A stretch of 64,000 nucleotides of DNA from Hyaloscypha bicolor E (GCF_002865645.1 NW_020194685.1:1068807-1132806); one strand, 5' to 3'. Positions 25,044 to 36,335 are shown, counted from the first letter of the stretch. The notes: generated by a model not told the origin, from the letters alone. Translations and numbers: made by a program.

Positions 25044-25506
25044 CGTTATCTGGCCACTTTTGGGGAGTGGTGGAGTTGTTGTTGATGGAGAGGCGGAGGA
25101 GGCGCAGGAATCTGGAGATAGACGATTAGTGCTGGCAGCCTAGGCCGTGCTGGTTGGTGGCTTCGTTAAACGAAGAGGTCAGATGCTCAAGTGGAGTAAC
25201 CTTCGATGAAACTGTTGCAAGTTTACAAAGTACAGCAAGAGTATTGGGCATTTAGATGTGAAAACGAATTGGCCTGCCCCGATTGAGCATTTTGTTGGGG
25301 CATCAATTTATCTTAACCGTTTGTCTACGCAAACCTGATTCTGGTACGGAGGTACATGGCTATTTGCCCCCCTCATTCCTGAGGATACTACTTGCACCTT
25401 GGAGATCCAGTACAATGATGGGCAGCTTCCCATGGAGACCCCCTGGAAGAGGTTATTCTACTCAATCTAGTGACTGGGCAACAACATTCCATCAAATTCT
25501 CGACGA

Positions 25507-26565
25507 TTACGTCCTCTTCTTTTCAGGTCCATCGTTAACTTTGTCAGCCACAGCAAATGCATTGGCCGAGGCTGAAATGCTGTTGCTCAAACAGACTTCT
25601 TCTTGTCAGTAGAGATCTGATGATCCTGAGAGCACACTTACTAGCGGGCTATACCCAAGATCTTCCGGTCAGTATTGCAGGCAAGGAGATGGATGCGTAT
25701 TCATTGGGGGCAGACAACTCGCAAGATATGTTGAGGGGGGTAATAGCTCGAGAAAGTGAGAACTCACAATGACAAGCCAGAAAGTATTCATCAAGACGAA
25801 ATACCACCAGAAATAGTACGGCTCCGGGCGATAGTAACGCTTTCCGAGAGCGAAACCTTCATACAAGCAGGTTGAATAATAGATGAGGTTCCCGTAAAAG
25901 TGGCCGGTCGATACCAGAGCTTGGACGGGATGGCGGAACTGTGACTGCCTTGTAATCAGTACAGCTGTCAATAGAGACAGAGGGCCCCAGGTAAGCTGTC
26001 TTTATGTTAGTGGGTGAAAGTAAGGTTAAATAGGGTGAGATCAAAGTCCTCACCACTGTCAAGCTCTCTGTACAGAGGACTAAACTGTCGGATGACATGT
26101 ACCTCGAATCGCTCAATGCATACTCTTTCCATAGTTGGCCAAAGAAGTCTTGCATGCTTGGCATTCGAGAATGGTTGTAAACAAAGTAACCCTCGAAGAA
26201 GACGTGAATAGAGCCAGCTAAGATGTTGTTAGGCCGGGTCACCTGGCAGACTTGGGGAGCGCACTCAGGACAAACCAGAGGACTTTCCACTGATCCGGGG
26301 GCTTCAATGCTGGATTTGCATGTCGAACGGCCACAAAAGTCACGAAGAGTAGCAGAGCACACCCAGTTGCAAAGGTCAGGATGAGTGTTGGCACGCTCCA
26401 GGTATTTCCGATGAACTCTTCTGACAGAAGAACACCCTCGGGGTAATAGGGGTGCGAAGGAGGAAGCATGGTGAAGTTGTCAGCTGTGACCATTGAGGGT
26501 GGTGACTGGTTCGAAGACGCAGAGGTGAAAAGAGGCTCAAAAGTGCAGGGGCCTTCTCCTCTCAT
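25507..26565 (-). CDS. emopamil-binding protein (EBP/EXPERA) family sterol isomerase-like protein
   Basis: EBP proteins of animals and plants move the sterol double bond from C8 to C7 in the ER membrane. Five exons are proposed: 26565-26265, 26217-26054, 25995-25768, a 7-nt exon 25648-25642, and 25571-25507, giving 254 residues in phase. Family motifs are GSIHVFFEGYFVYNHS, LWKEYALSDSRYMSSD, LCTESLTV, LTWGPLSLL, VSTGHFYGNLIYY and PYYFWWYFVLMNTFWLVIP. Four hydrophobic segments fit the EBP fold. The final two exons are less certain: the micro-exon supplies the Pro after WLVI, and the end reads SANAFAVADKVNDGPEKKRT. Most fungi make this isomerase step with the unrelated ERG2 protein, so its substrate here is open. 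Intergenic 25044-25506 holds nothing recognised. Confidence 0.87.
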
Positions 26566-27973
26566 TTAACCTTACAGTACATGCAAGTCCTCTCACATTG
26601 GACAAGACCGTCCGTAGTCAGTGATCACTTCACTTCTTCACTTCCAACAGCCATTGGATTTCCCTGTCGAGTTTCCAGTTTCCGGTTTCCGGTTTCCAGT
26701 CTGCAAATGTTACACCATAAGTCTTCTCCCCAAGCCACTCGCTCACGCGCTCACACGCTCGCGCACTCACTCCACCAGCTCCTAGCTCCCCTCAAGCTCA
26801 GGCACAGCCACAGCCACTGCGTTCAATATCGCTATCGCGATCGGGATGCCAGGTTCAAATGCCATACCATGCCCGGCCTTCCTTGCCTTGCCTTGCTCTT
26901 ATTTTTACGCGCAGTGCTGATACGCCGAATCCTCGCCCGCATCGACGCCAGGCAGCAGCGCCTTTTGGCGAGGCAAGCCCAGCGTGCGACCAACGCCGAC
27001 CATTCGCACTTCCTTGGCCACGCTAATTGCGCGCTGTTGGCTGGCCGCCCAATCAGCAACCGCTGTGGCCGGCCTCCCAGGCTCCCAGCCGGATTCAACC
27101 CTTCCTCGCGCTTTTAGACTTCGTTCGTCATGTTCGCGACCCCCCCCCACGACCTCGCCCATGCATCATCGCCATCGTCGCGATCACGACGCTGGAGCAT
27201 CGCTTCTTCGCCCGCTGCCTGACTGGCAAGTGTCGAACTCGAGGCAGAATCTGGAGCATGTCAACAGATTAAAGTCTTCACTCCAAAATCAAATTACCTC
27301 GCGGCTTCGGGGTGCGTCGTGCTGCCAATCTGCACAGGCACAGGACAGGCATGGGCGGGTCTAGCGTTAGTAGCTTGTTAAAAGCGGCAGCACTTCTGCT
27401 GTCGCTTGGCTACTCGCTCAGCACTCTCTCCCCAATTCCCCTCTGCCTCTGCAACTTTCATGCAGCATCCTCTTCCTCTCCTCGAAGGACAACGTGAGGC
27501 TACATTCTAACACCAGTGCCATCGCCGAATCGATCCTTCGAGACCCTCAACGACGCGTTGCGACAACTCTCCTTACCTGTTGACAGCCCCTCGAGTCACC
27601 CTCAGCAGCGCCTTCGCCTCCACCCAATCTGAAAAGCCTTCACCCGCCTCTACGACTTCATTGACCATCTGCTACGGCAATTCAGGGCCATATCTTCGCT
27701 TCCTACTACCATATCCGGACTGCGAAAGTGACGGCAAGTCGTTGGCTGCTCCCGGACGTGCCCTGCCTCTGGGTCCGCTGGCGACGATCGAGGACCCAAA
27801 CGTTCTACAGTCTTTTCCAACAACTGATGACAGCTTTCATCGATCTCGATTGTTCTCGCTCTGCGACACCGTTTTCGATCGAGTCGCTGTTTCCTTCGTC
27901 ATGCGACTCCGGCAAAAAAATCAGTGAACGCACCCTCTCACTCGTACAGCCACCAAGAGGCTCTTTCTAGATT
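26566..27973. promoter_or_regulatory. divergent promoter and long leader region between EBP-like gene and SET3
   Basis: About 1.4 kb separates two divergent start codons. It has pyrimidine-rich stretches typical of fungal promoters, a TTTCCGG-type tandem at 26680-26700 and a CCAAT box at 27049-27053. Short frames on both strands overlap and look like composition artefacts; no gene is supported. Upstream ORFs in the SET3 leader (for example 27580-27927) are possible. Confidence 0.5.
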
Positions 27974-30949
27974 ATGACAGAAAGGCCTCTATCGATCACA
28001 ACGCAGATCGCGACTCCTCTCCAGGCCGCTTTCAATTCGATTTCTGCGAATGATGCGCTTCCGGTCATCGAGTCCGCAGACGAAGAACCTTACACCATCA
28101 AGTGTATCTGCGACTTCTCGGACGACGATGGGAACACAATTTATTGCGAGACGTGCGATACGTGGCAGCATATCGAGTGTTTCTATCCTGGCCGGGTGGA
28201 TGATGCTTCCAGAGAAGAGTTCGATCATTCCTGCGCTGACTGCAAACCACGATCTCTAGACCGGCGCCTTGCGACCGAACGACAGCGGCACCAGAGGCAG
28301 AACAAAGCAATCAACGACACAGGCGACAAGAAAACTAAGCGGCCACCTTCGAAGAGCCACAAGAAAAAGTCGAAGCCATCCGACCTTCAAGTAAATGGCT
28401 ACCACGATCACGACGGTCATAAAGGTGGCAGCCCTCAAGAACACCACCCGCATACGAAGAAGGCAAAGGGCCACCGATCGAACCAGTCTGTCAGCTCGCA
28501 ATTAAAACGAAGCCCGCCGTTCAATGCCCGTCCGCATAACCACGCACACCCACCCAGTCCTGCCCATACACCGCCGGATCTACCAATCAATTTCCAAATC
28601 CACACCTACTCCGAGATCTTCCTGACCCTCTACGATCAAGACCACCCGAGTCGACTTTCATCGTCAAATTCCTTCGCAAGCTTGCTCGTCACCAATGCAT
28701 TAGCGCTTTGGCTACAGGATCCAGGTAAGCTTCAAGGAGACGTAGGTGTGGACAAGGAAGACGTATTTCAATATCTCAAAGTCCCTACGGATCAGTTGAA
28801 GTGGCCCGAGCTACGAGTTGAACGCAAGGAAAATACGAACAATGACAGAACGCTTCGATGGCGACAGTTGATCACTCCTACCAATCTGCCTCAAGCCGGT
28901 CGTATTGGGGAGCTCAATGGCCTGATCGGGTTCCAGAAGGATTACTGCGATGCCACCGAGAATTGTTGGAAAGCATCTGCTCACCCTCGTCCTTTCGTTT
29001 TCTTTCACCCTCGACTTCCGCTATTTATCGACACCAGACAAGAGGGCTCCATTTGCCGCTACGTGCGACGTAGCTGCCGTCCGAACACAAACTTGGAGAC
29101 ATTCATCGCTCTTGGAAATGAGTACCACTTCTGGTTGACCAGCGAACGACCACTAGCTGCCAACGAACAAATCACGATTCCATGGGACTTTCGATTTCCA
29201 GGTCAATATCGATCCAGATTCCTACACCTGCTGCATCTGAGTGATGATGACGGTGCGCCGTTTGATGGGGCGGGCATCAACGATGAAGAATACGAACAAC
29301 TCACTTCAACGATTGAGATGGTTCTCTCTGACCATGGCGGCTGCGCATGTGATCTCGGCAATGACTGCGCGTTTGCACGGTTCCATCGAAGCTACCACGG
29401 AAGATCGCATACTCAATCGAACGGAGTGAGGTCAAAAAAGGGTCGCAAGCCCAAGCAGAACCATGTTTCTCCCACGAGTACGGGCCATGCGACCAACAGC
29501 CGAGCTGCCAGCGAAGGACAGCAAGAACAATATGACGATGATGATGGCAGATCCGTGTCGGATTCTGCGCGGAGCAAGCCTCACAGTCGGGATCTAACGC
29601 CTTCCCAAGGAGCTGGCGAAACGAATGGCATTCTCACGGAGCCTTCAGATCGGGAGAAGAGAAAGTTGGCAATGCTTGAAGAGTCGTTCCGAAAGATGGA
29701 CCAGGGCCAACCGCCACGCAAGAAGAAACGACCATCCGATAGTTCGACGGCGAATGTACCGGTGAACACTCCACAGCCGACCCCGAAACCAAGACAACGG
29801 TCTGTTGCTCCCCGCATGTCGATCTCGCAGCCCACACCGTCAAATTCGAATGGCAATCGATCACGGCAGTATGTGGATGCGAGCACGTTGAGACGGCAGT
29901 CTGGATCACCCTTCAGCGCACTATCGCCGACTGCAGCATTGCCTTCTCCTGACAATCAAGCATCCCGCAACGGATCAGCGACAATTCGATCTAGGCAAAC
30001 ATCTGTGGCGCCGAAGAGCATTTACACTGACGCCGCAACACAGACGGAAGAGGTTGAGAATGCGTGGTGGAACGATCCCAAACCAAAACAAAGACGTTCG
30101 ATGGTGCCTTTGTCGAAGCGGCTCCTCAAGAATCGGCATAAGCTACAAGCTCAATCAGAGGCACAGACATGCCAGCAAACACTTGTATCAAATGACGGGG
30201 AAGAACAGAATGTGCGAGCATCTCCGACGGCCTCGATGGACTTGGATGCATCGACCCACGAAGACCGGTATCATATGGAATCCCCAACGGATGCAAAGGC
30301 TCGCAATTCAAGTATTTCATCCTCGACACCGTCAGTAGACGTCCCACCTACCTCCGTTGACACGGCCATGATCGATGCTCCTGCTATCGCTGTAAGTACC
30401 ACGATAAAGCCACCTCCGCCACCTTGGCCTGGCCAACTAAATACTGCACTTGTTGGTTCACAACCTCCCTCTGGTCAGAAATCGCCAGGTTTGCGAGTAC
30501 AGATGCCTCCAGCACCCATTTTTTCCACTCCGAACATGTCTGGACCCATGTCCGGCCCCGCAACCCCATCCTCTGCATCTGGATCCCTTGCACAGTCACC
30601 ACTTGGGACCGTGCATCCTACAGCCGTGTTCGCATTGCCCATGGTCAATGGTGCTAGTCAACATCCGAGCCCCGTCAAAACGACCAAGAAGCTGAGCTTA
30701 AGCGATTACAAAGCTGCGCGGATGAAGAAGTCGGACACGTTTGGTACGAACAAGGCGTCATCTGGGACCAGCCCCACTGTAACATCTTCGTTATCGACAG
30801 TGGAGGAGGCTAAGGCGCTGGGGACCTTGCAAGGCTCTGCAATCATTGATTCCCCTGTGGTTGAGAAATCGGCAGACTCGTTAGGTTTGGCGGCTGATAC
30901 TGCTGTGAAGCATGACATGCCATCAGGAAAATCTAATGGCACGTTGTAA
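27974..30949 (+). CDS. SET3: SET3-like chromatin protein (PHD finger plus SET domain)
   Basis: Set3 is the scaffold of the Set3C histone deacetylase complex and binds H3K4-methylated chromatin. The gene is intronless, 991 residues. A C4HC3 PHD finger spans residues 44-90 (C44, C46, C58, C61, H66, C69, C87, C90; core YCETCDTWQHIECF). A SET domain spans about 290-410 (GLIGFQKDYC, FVFFHPRLPLFIDT, RRSCRPNTNLETFI, EQITIPWDF). The usual NHSCxPN motif reads RRSCRPN, as expected of the Set3/MLL5 branch, which is thought not to methylate. A Cys-containing segment (GGCACDLGNDC) follows. The rest is disordered, with basic patches (KKSKPS, RKKKRPSDSS) and a short C-terminal motif KKLSLSDYKAARMKK seen in Set3 relatives. 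Confidence 0.92.
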   Translation: MTERPLSITTQIATPLQAAFNSISANDALPVIESADEEPYTIKCICDFSDDDGNTIYCETCDTWQHIECFYPGRVDDASREEFDHSCADCKPRSLDRRLATERQRHQRQNKAINDTGDKKTKRPPSKSHKKKSKPSDLQVNGYHDHDGHKGGSPQEHHPHTKKAKGHRSNQSVSSQLKRSPPFNARPHNHAHPPSPAHTPPDLPINFQIHTYSEIFLTLYDQDHPSRLSSSNSFASLLVTNALALWLQDPGKLQGDVGVDKEDVFQYLKVPTDQLKWPELRVERKENTNNDRTLRWRQLITPTNLPQAGRIGELNGLIGFQKDYCDATENCWKASAHPRPFVFFHPRLPLFIDTRQEGSICRYVRRSCRPNTNLETFIALGNEYHFWLTSERPLAANEQITIPWDFRFPGQYRSRFLHLLHLSDDDGAPFDGAGINDEEYEQLTSTIEMVLSDHGGCACDLGNDCAFARFHRSYHGRSHTQSNGVRSKKGRKPKQNHVSPTSTGHATNSRAASEGQQEQYDDDDGRSVSDSARSKPHSRDLTPSQGAGETNGILTEPSDREKRKLAMLEESFRKMDQGQPPRKKKRPSDSSTANVPVNTPQPTPKPRQRSVAPRMSISQPTPSNSNGNRSRQYVDASTLRRQSGSPFSALSPTAALPSPDNQASRNGSATIRSRQTSVAPKSIYTDAATQTEEVENAWWNDPKPKQRRSMVPLSKRLLKNRHKLQAQSEAQTCQQTLVSNDGEEQNVRASPTASMDLDASTHEDRYHMESPTDAKARNSSISSSTPSVDVPPTSVDTAMIDAPAIAVSTTIKPPPPPWPGQLNTALVGSQPPSGQKSPGLRVQMPPAPIFSTPNMSGPMSGPATPSSASGSLAQSPLGTVHPTAVFALPMVNGASQHPSPVKTTKKLSLSDYKAARMKKSDTFGTNKASSGTSPTVTSSLSTVEEAKALGTLQGSAIIDSPVVEKSADSLGLAADTAVKHDMPSGKSNGTL

Positions 30950-31349
30950 CATACATAGATTTGTGCAAGGCGTTTTGCTATTGGCACGAGTTTTCTTTCT
31001 TTTATGGGCTTTGAGCGTTTTCGGCGGGTGGCTACCCATGAATTCAAAAGGGGTTTGGGACAGGCGTAACGGAGGCGGCCGGCTCACTTTGTCTGATCCT
31101 TTGCTGGACAGCACGTTGATCTCTCGGGGGAGAGCAATACCTTGGGTTGTACCAGTAGTATGAAAGCCTCAATGGCATTTCAAAAATTATCAAAAATTAT
31201 CAAAAACGAAGAAGTAATTGTCCATGAGATGCAAGCTTGCTTTTCGAGCAAGCTATGATGACATCATGGTCTCGACGTCTGTTGCGAAATTTTCTTGTAA
31301 GGAACTTGAACTACGCTTGATTCTGCCATGATTCGCACATGTAAATAAA

Positions 31350-32889
31350 TCATTGTGATGATTTTACAGACCAATTATCTGACTCAAATATCCAGAGGGC
31401 AAAGTTGTGCCTCACAAACAGTCCAAATAGTCCACAGAATGTCTGCATCACCAAGAGCTCGATGGCCAGTCTATCCTCTCTCCTGGGCCCAAACCACACT
31501 AACCACAGATTCAGGATGGTAAAGTTCGTACTCTCAGTGATCTGTCCGCCGTGATTCGTCGTTACCCGTAAGAGGTGCAAACGGTGCAGCAGCTTCAAAA
31601 ATACAGCAACAATTGGCTTAGGCGGATACTGCCATTCTGTCACTGAAGGCTCCATCAAGCCTGTTCTGGCGTTGAAGCGAGGCAGGCGATGGCGTGGACA
31701 GGGTATTAGGCGGAACAGTTGCGGCGCTGAGTATACGAAGTTGAATATTTGCGGGATGAATAGGAGGAGGAGCGTTTTAGAGAAATGTCCGAGAATACCA
31801 ACGACCGCAAATACCATCCCAGCAAAGTAGCAGTATGTATCTCCCACAAAGACCCTAGAAGGATACCAATTGTGCCACCAGAGGGCCAGTGAAACGCCAA
31901 TGAAAGGAAGTAGCATGTACAAGGAGAAAAGATGTGAATCCGTTGCTGGGTGGGGATACGGTGCCAACAGGTAGAAGCAATCGTTGAGAACGAGGAGGAA
32001 TGCAATCACCAATGATTGGGATACTTCAATGCCGTTGATGCCAGCAAGAATGTTAATGCTGTTCGGACAGAATATTGCCACTGCAGCCATGTAAACGTAG
32101 TAGAGAAATCCTAGGTCGAAAAGCCCTCCAAGATATGGCCGTAGTGGTATGGGGATGACAATCTGAGTTACCCCAAAGTCTACAAAGTAGACAATGAGGA
32201 TAGGTATGCTGGCAATCCCGGGTATGAAAAACTTGTGTCGCCACCGAATATCAAAGAGATCATCGCCGATCCCGAGGATAGATACGGATTGTAGGGAAAG
32301 GATGGCAGAGAGGTATGATGCTAGCTGGTTTCTATCAGCTCAAAGCCCCAAGATTGTCAGAAGTAAAGTGGCCAGGAAACTTTTGCACTCGCGCTATAAC
32401 GTTCCCCAGATGTAAGTAATGTTGAATCCGTGGGAGACTTGCCTTGCTATGTGGGAATCTGTGTAAAAATCGACCTGTCTGTACGTGCTCAAGCTCAATG
32501 ACAACATCTCGGTTTCCTCCTCCAGAAGTAGCCGCCACAATATCCTTGTAAAAGGGGAAAGGTATAAAAACAATGATTATGAGAAGATAGACAACGGCGC
32601 AAACAGCGCCCATGGTTTCAGGGATCTCTTTTTTGTGCACTTTTGACATGTCCTTCCCCTTCAGCCCTGCCTTCATAAATGTTGGCCCAAGCCACCGAAT
32701 CATGGCATACGTCGCCGCAAATGCAATTCCGCTGAGTGCAAGAGAAACGATGAGAGGTTCGCCATCGCCACGGAAGGTGTTGGCGATGATGCCGAACGAC
32801 GCAAGGAAAAGAGACAGGAGACTGAGGGTCTCGGTGAAAGAAAGAGCTGAAGGAGTTGATGCGTTCATTGGCGAATCCCGGACCACCAT
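31350..32889 (-). CDS. ALG7: UDP-GlcNAc:dolichyl-phosphate GlcNAc-1-phosphate transferase
   Basis: It catalyses the first step of dolichol-linked oligosaccharide synthesis in the ER membrane and is the target of tunicamycin. Exons 32889-32443 and 32324-31350 give 473 residues (yeast 448). Motifs are HKKEIPETMGAV, RFPHSK-LASYLSAIL at the junction, GIGDDLFDIRWRHKFFIP with the metal-binding DDxxD, CPNSINILAGINGIEVSQS and FVGDTYCYFAGMVFAVVGIL. About ten hydrophobic segments are visible. The single 118-bp intron begins with GC (AAG|GCAAGT) instead of GT and ends CAG, and no GT in the area restores the frame. The intergenic stretch 30950-31349 to SET3 is convergent and holds no gene. Confidence 0.95.
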
Positions 32890-33205
32890 TGCGGTGGCAG
32901 TAGCGGTGAGTCTGCTAGATGGAGGTGCGGGTGGGAATTAGGATTGGAATTAAGATTGGAATTGGAATTGGAATTAGAATGGGGGTTCCAGAGAGTAATA
33001 GTGTGAAGTCGGTTGAAGGTTGAAGTGAGCATGACGAAGCGAGGCTTGAAACGAGGCTGTGAAGTGCACCGTCTTTCTTTTAACGTGGCCTTCGGGAGAA
33101 GAGAAATGGAATAGCCGGCGCTAGTCCTACTGGAGAGCGCGCAGAAGCGAGCCCCTGACTGGCTCGTCGCCAGGAACCGCTGGACCGCAGAACGTCTGCG
33201 GTATT

Positions 33206-33997
33206 CTGCCATAGATCTAATCGAGCTTTAGGTTGTTTATCATTATTTAGCCTGGGGAGATATACACGAAAGGGACAGTCTAAACCAAGAAAGCCTTGTC
33301 TACAGCCCCAGACTAACCCAGCACGACCACCTTTTGGACCTCCAGGCCATCCGCCTCGGGAGAAAGCCCGAAAACTCCCCTTCTGGATCTCGATCCGGTT
33401 ATTGCTCCTCCAGGATAAGTTAATTTAACGTTCAGGGACGGACTCCGGCCATAGACGCTAATGCTTAAAGGAAAAGGGACGAAAATTATTCTACTAAAGT
33501 CTTCTTATTATCCGTAAATAATTCTTATATAATCTCTAAGCCTTAATATGCCTCTATAGCCTAAACCTCTTAATAATATAAATAAATCCAAGTATAAAAA
33601 TGCCCGTTAAATATATCCCTAATATCTTCTTAACCCCGGTTAAGGGTATATATTATTAGTATATAAAGGGTCGGACTTCCTTTATTAGCGAGCGGAATAA
33701 GGTACCGATTTCTTATAAAGTCTCAGTTAATTAGAGACGGGCGGGCGAATCTTGTATATTGATATTAAATAATAGAGGAGATACTATATCTCGAGTCGAG
33801 GGGAGGAGTCGATTCGAGTCGGAGCGGTGGCGGCGGTGAAGGAGGAGGAGATTCGATCATTGTCACTAGTTCGGGACTCAATCCTAGCCCTGTACTTCTC
33901 CAAAGAGATAGAGCAATCGGTGGACCGATTGCTACAGGTTACCAGTCCGCATCACGAGGAGGTGTTGAGTCGTCGCGGTCCTGCCATAGATCTAATC
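33206..33997. mobile_element. 758-bp insertion bounded by a 17-bp direct repeat
   Basis: CTGCCATAGATCTAATC occurs at 33206-33222 and identically at 33981-33997. The segment between (33223-33980) starts and ends with GC-rich sequence and has an AT-rich, CA-poor core at about 33480-33790 that looks RIP-mutated. The flanking repeats fit a target-site duplication of the length known for LINE-type elements such as Tad. No coding frame and no clear terminal inverted repeat were found. The stretch 32890-33205 is the ALG7 upstream region with an ATTGGA-type tandem repeat near 32940-32980. Confidence 0.6.
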
Positions 33998-34126
33998 TGA
34001 TTTTTCCACAAGTGCATCTACAATCTAGACGTATCTACACGTATCTCGGTGCCGCATCGTATCTACCTACCTTTCTCCAACGTTCCGCACCATACAAACG
34101 GTCGTGTTCACACCCTCGCCGCCTTA

Positions 34127-34758
34127 TTACTTGCCCAAATCTATGAGAATATTCTCAACATTCTCGAAACCCAGCTTTTGATAAAGCCTGCGCCCTCTGG
34201 CGGACGCTTCCAGCCACGCAGACAATTTTTCTCGATCAGCGATTTGCAACCCTTCATTGCAGAGGAGCCTGCCCACACCTCGGCCTTGAAATTCTGGAGC
34301 CGTGACTAAAATTGCCGGGACTGGAAGACCGGAAGGAGTTAGCGGATGCGGAAGGATAAGTGCAATCGAAACAGAAATGCTTACCAGCACAACGCTCTCC
34401 CACCCATTGTCCCTTTTCTTGCCTTCTCCATGGACCCAAAGGAAGCATCACACAAAGGTCCGGTTGCTCCCTCGCCCCAATTTGACGGTAAGTCGTCCTC
34501 AACGGGCATGGGTTCTACGAAGTAGTGCCATTGAGCAAATCCGACAATCTGCCCGTCCACCACAGCTTTGGTTAGCTTGCAGCTGGCGTCCACGAGACAC
34601 TTTCTCAGGTATTGTTGGGTATGAGCGATTTGCTCCTCCTCGTTCTGATTTCCGAACATCAGTAAATTGATAGGAGTAGCGCTAAAGCCGTGGTAATTAA
34701 GTCGGCCAAGCTGAATGAAATCCTCCGTTTTGGCGGGCGTGATGTCGATTTGGGACAT
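34127..34758 (-). CDS. GNAT-family N-acetyltransferase, exon junction unresolved
   Basis: The first part (34758-34381) begins MSQIDITPAKTEDFIQLGRL and carries KAVVDGQIVGFAQWHYF. The second (to 34127) carries the acetyl-CoA loop VTAPEFQGRGVGRLLCNEGL and ends LYQKLGFENVENILIDLGK. Together they make a complete GNAT fold of about 190 residues. The obvious donor (CTG|GTAAGC, near 34386) does not close the frame with either acceptor (CCAG or TTTAG). A weaker donor GTGGGA at 34403 does, but drops about six residues usual at this point. It may be a real gene with a weak splice site or one with a 1-nt lesion. Substrate unknown. Confidence 0.68.
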
Positions 34759-34760
34759 GT

Positions 34761-34786
34761 TGGCTGGCTGGCTGGCTGGCTGGCTG
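34761..34786. repeat. TGGC/GGCT tetranucleotide microsatellite
   Basis: Six tandem GGCT units lie immediately upstream of the acetyltransferase start codon. Confidence 0.85.
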
Positions 34787-36335
34787 TCAGACGGACGACT
34801 CGGGATTAACGGTACGTGGCCTAAAGATTGGTATTTTGCTGATGGAAACGGCTAGTCCTGTGTTTGAAGCCGGAGTCCGGACTTATTTGGACTTTATTCA
34901 TATGCATTGACAGGAAGACGATATGTATGTTGGAGTCAAGGAAAAGGTACGAAGCCGGGGTCGTTGAAGAGGTCGGTTGGATTGGTATTCATTGGCATTG
35001 GTTCCGTGTGGCCAAAGGCCTGGTCATGTTCAAATTCGAGTTGTCATTGGGCACGTGCCACCCAGCGGCATACCTGTCCTGGGTACTGTAAGTAGGTTAG
35101 TAGACAGCGACGACTCCCTTCTCCTCTGAAAATTCACGGTCAACTTTCAACTTCGGCCTCAGCACAGCAACTCTCCTCTCCGATGACAACCACAGACCAG
35201 CCAAACTCCCCGGCCCCGATAACCGGGCAGACAGACAACATGATCACCTTTCTTCAGATCTTCAGACAAACCGCAGGATACCTCCGCAGCAGCTGATATG
35301 TGCCGGACACGACCTGACGATGAGCCCACGTGTGGAACGACGAACAACGAGGGAAGAATGGAATACTTTTATCCAAACATCATGCAATCAAGTTGCTGAC
35401 GTTGCGGACTCACGAGCTTTCAGTAGCCAGTGCCATTGTCAGCAGGATTAATCCCCATCGCCCTTCTGTCTTACGATTCGGCTCATGGCTAATGACACCT
35501 GCGTCCGGCTTGTCGGGTTCTCTATACTTTCTCATCACGCAGACCCGCATCGGGGCATGCACAGCGTTGGGCATCCGAAAATGGTCTTGAAAGGCCCCCC
35601 TAAATGCCTTTAACTCCATTGTAACGCCACGACTCGGCCGTGGGGCCGTATGATTCTCGGGCTTGGCTGCGTTCAAGTGGTGCCGTCTGGTCCTTCCCTC
35701 ACTCGTTCTCTCCATATTTGCCTATTTCCTCGTACCTCGCTTTAGACCAGACACGAAACAGCCTTCCATCGGGACAGATGGTTCCTTGGCCCGAACAAGG
35801 GAACCGAGCGGCGTTCCTCTCGGGCTGGGCGCGAAGTTGGTTGCGGTCCATATGATTAGAGCACGCGTTCCCCTCTGTATGTTAGACTCACATTGATGCT
35901 AGCTCTTTTCCTGTCAACCTATTGTTCACTGCTCCAAGTGTTTCGTCCCCATTCGTCGTCCTGAAATTTTTCAGGCAATTATAGGGTGCGGCTGGTGAAA
36001 TGGTGCCTGGCTCTAGTTTTACTATACTCCCATGTTCCCTTTCATCAGGATCTATAGTTTCGGCAGATAAGACAGATGAAGATGATGAAAGGCCTTTTCC
36101 TTCCCGCCATCATCCATGCAAATGGCGAGGTGTAAAGTAATAAAGTCCTGGACATCTGCTCCGCTGAGAAAGTAGCTATAGCTCGAGCTCCTAATCTAGC
36201 CGTGCCTAAGTGAGCCACAACTGCAGCGGATGTCCTTCGTCTCTTCTGCGATATTACTGCCCCGGCTGGAATTGGTATGATTCTCATTCTTTTCATCGAG
36301 CCCACATTAGTCAAGTCCAGCTTGCTCTCAATCCC
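34787..36335. other. intergenic region, no recognised gene
   Basis: Short frames on both strands (for example 35410-35715 on the - strand, 101 codons) show no family resemblance. The right end is the presumed promoter of the broken AA8-AA12 gene. Confidence 0.5.

Noticed and set aside
26581..27972. Several + frames of 80-180 codons upstream of SET3
   Set aside because: They lie in the divergent promoter/leader, overlap - strand frames and have biased, pyrimidine-driven composition without family motifs.
32865..33212. A 115-codon - strand frame with Asn-Ser repeats upstream of ALG7
   Set aside because: The NSNSNS part is a simple ATTGGA-type repeat, the frame overlaps the ALG7 start, and no conserved features are seen.
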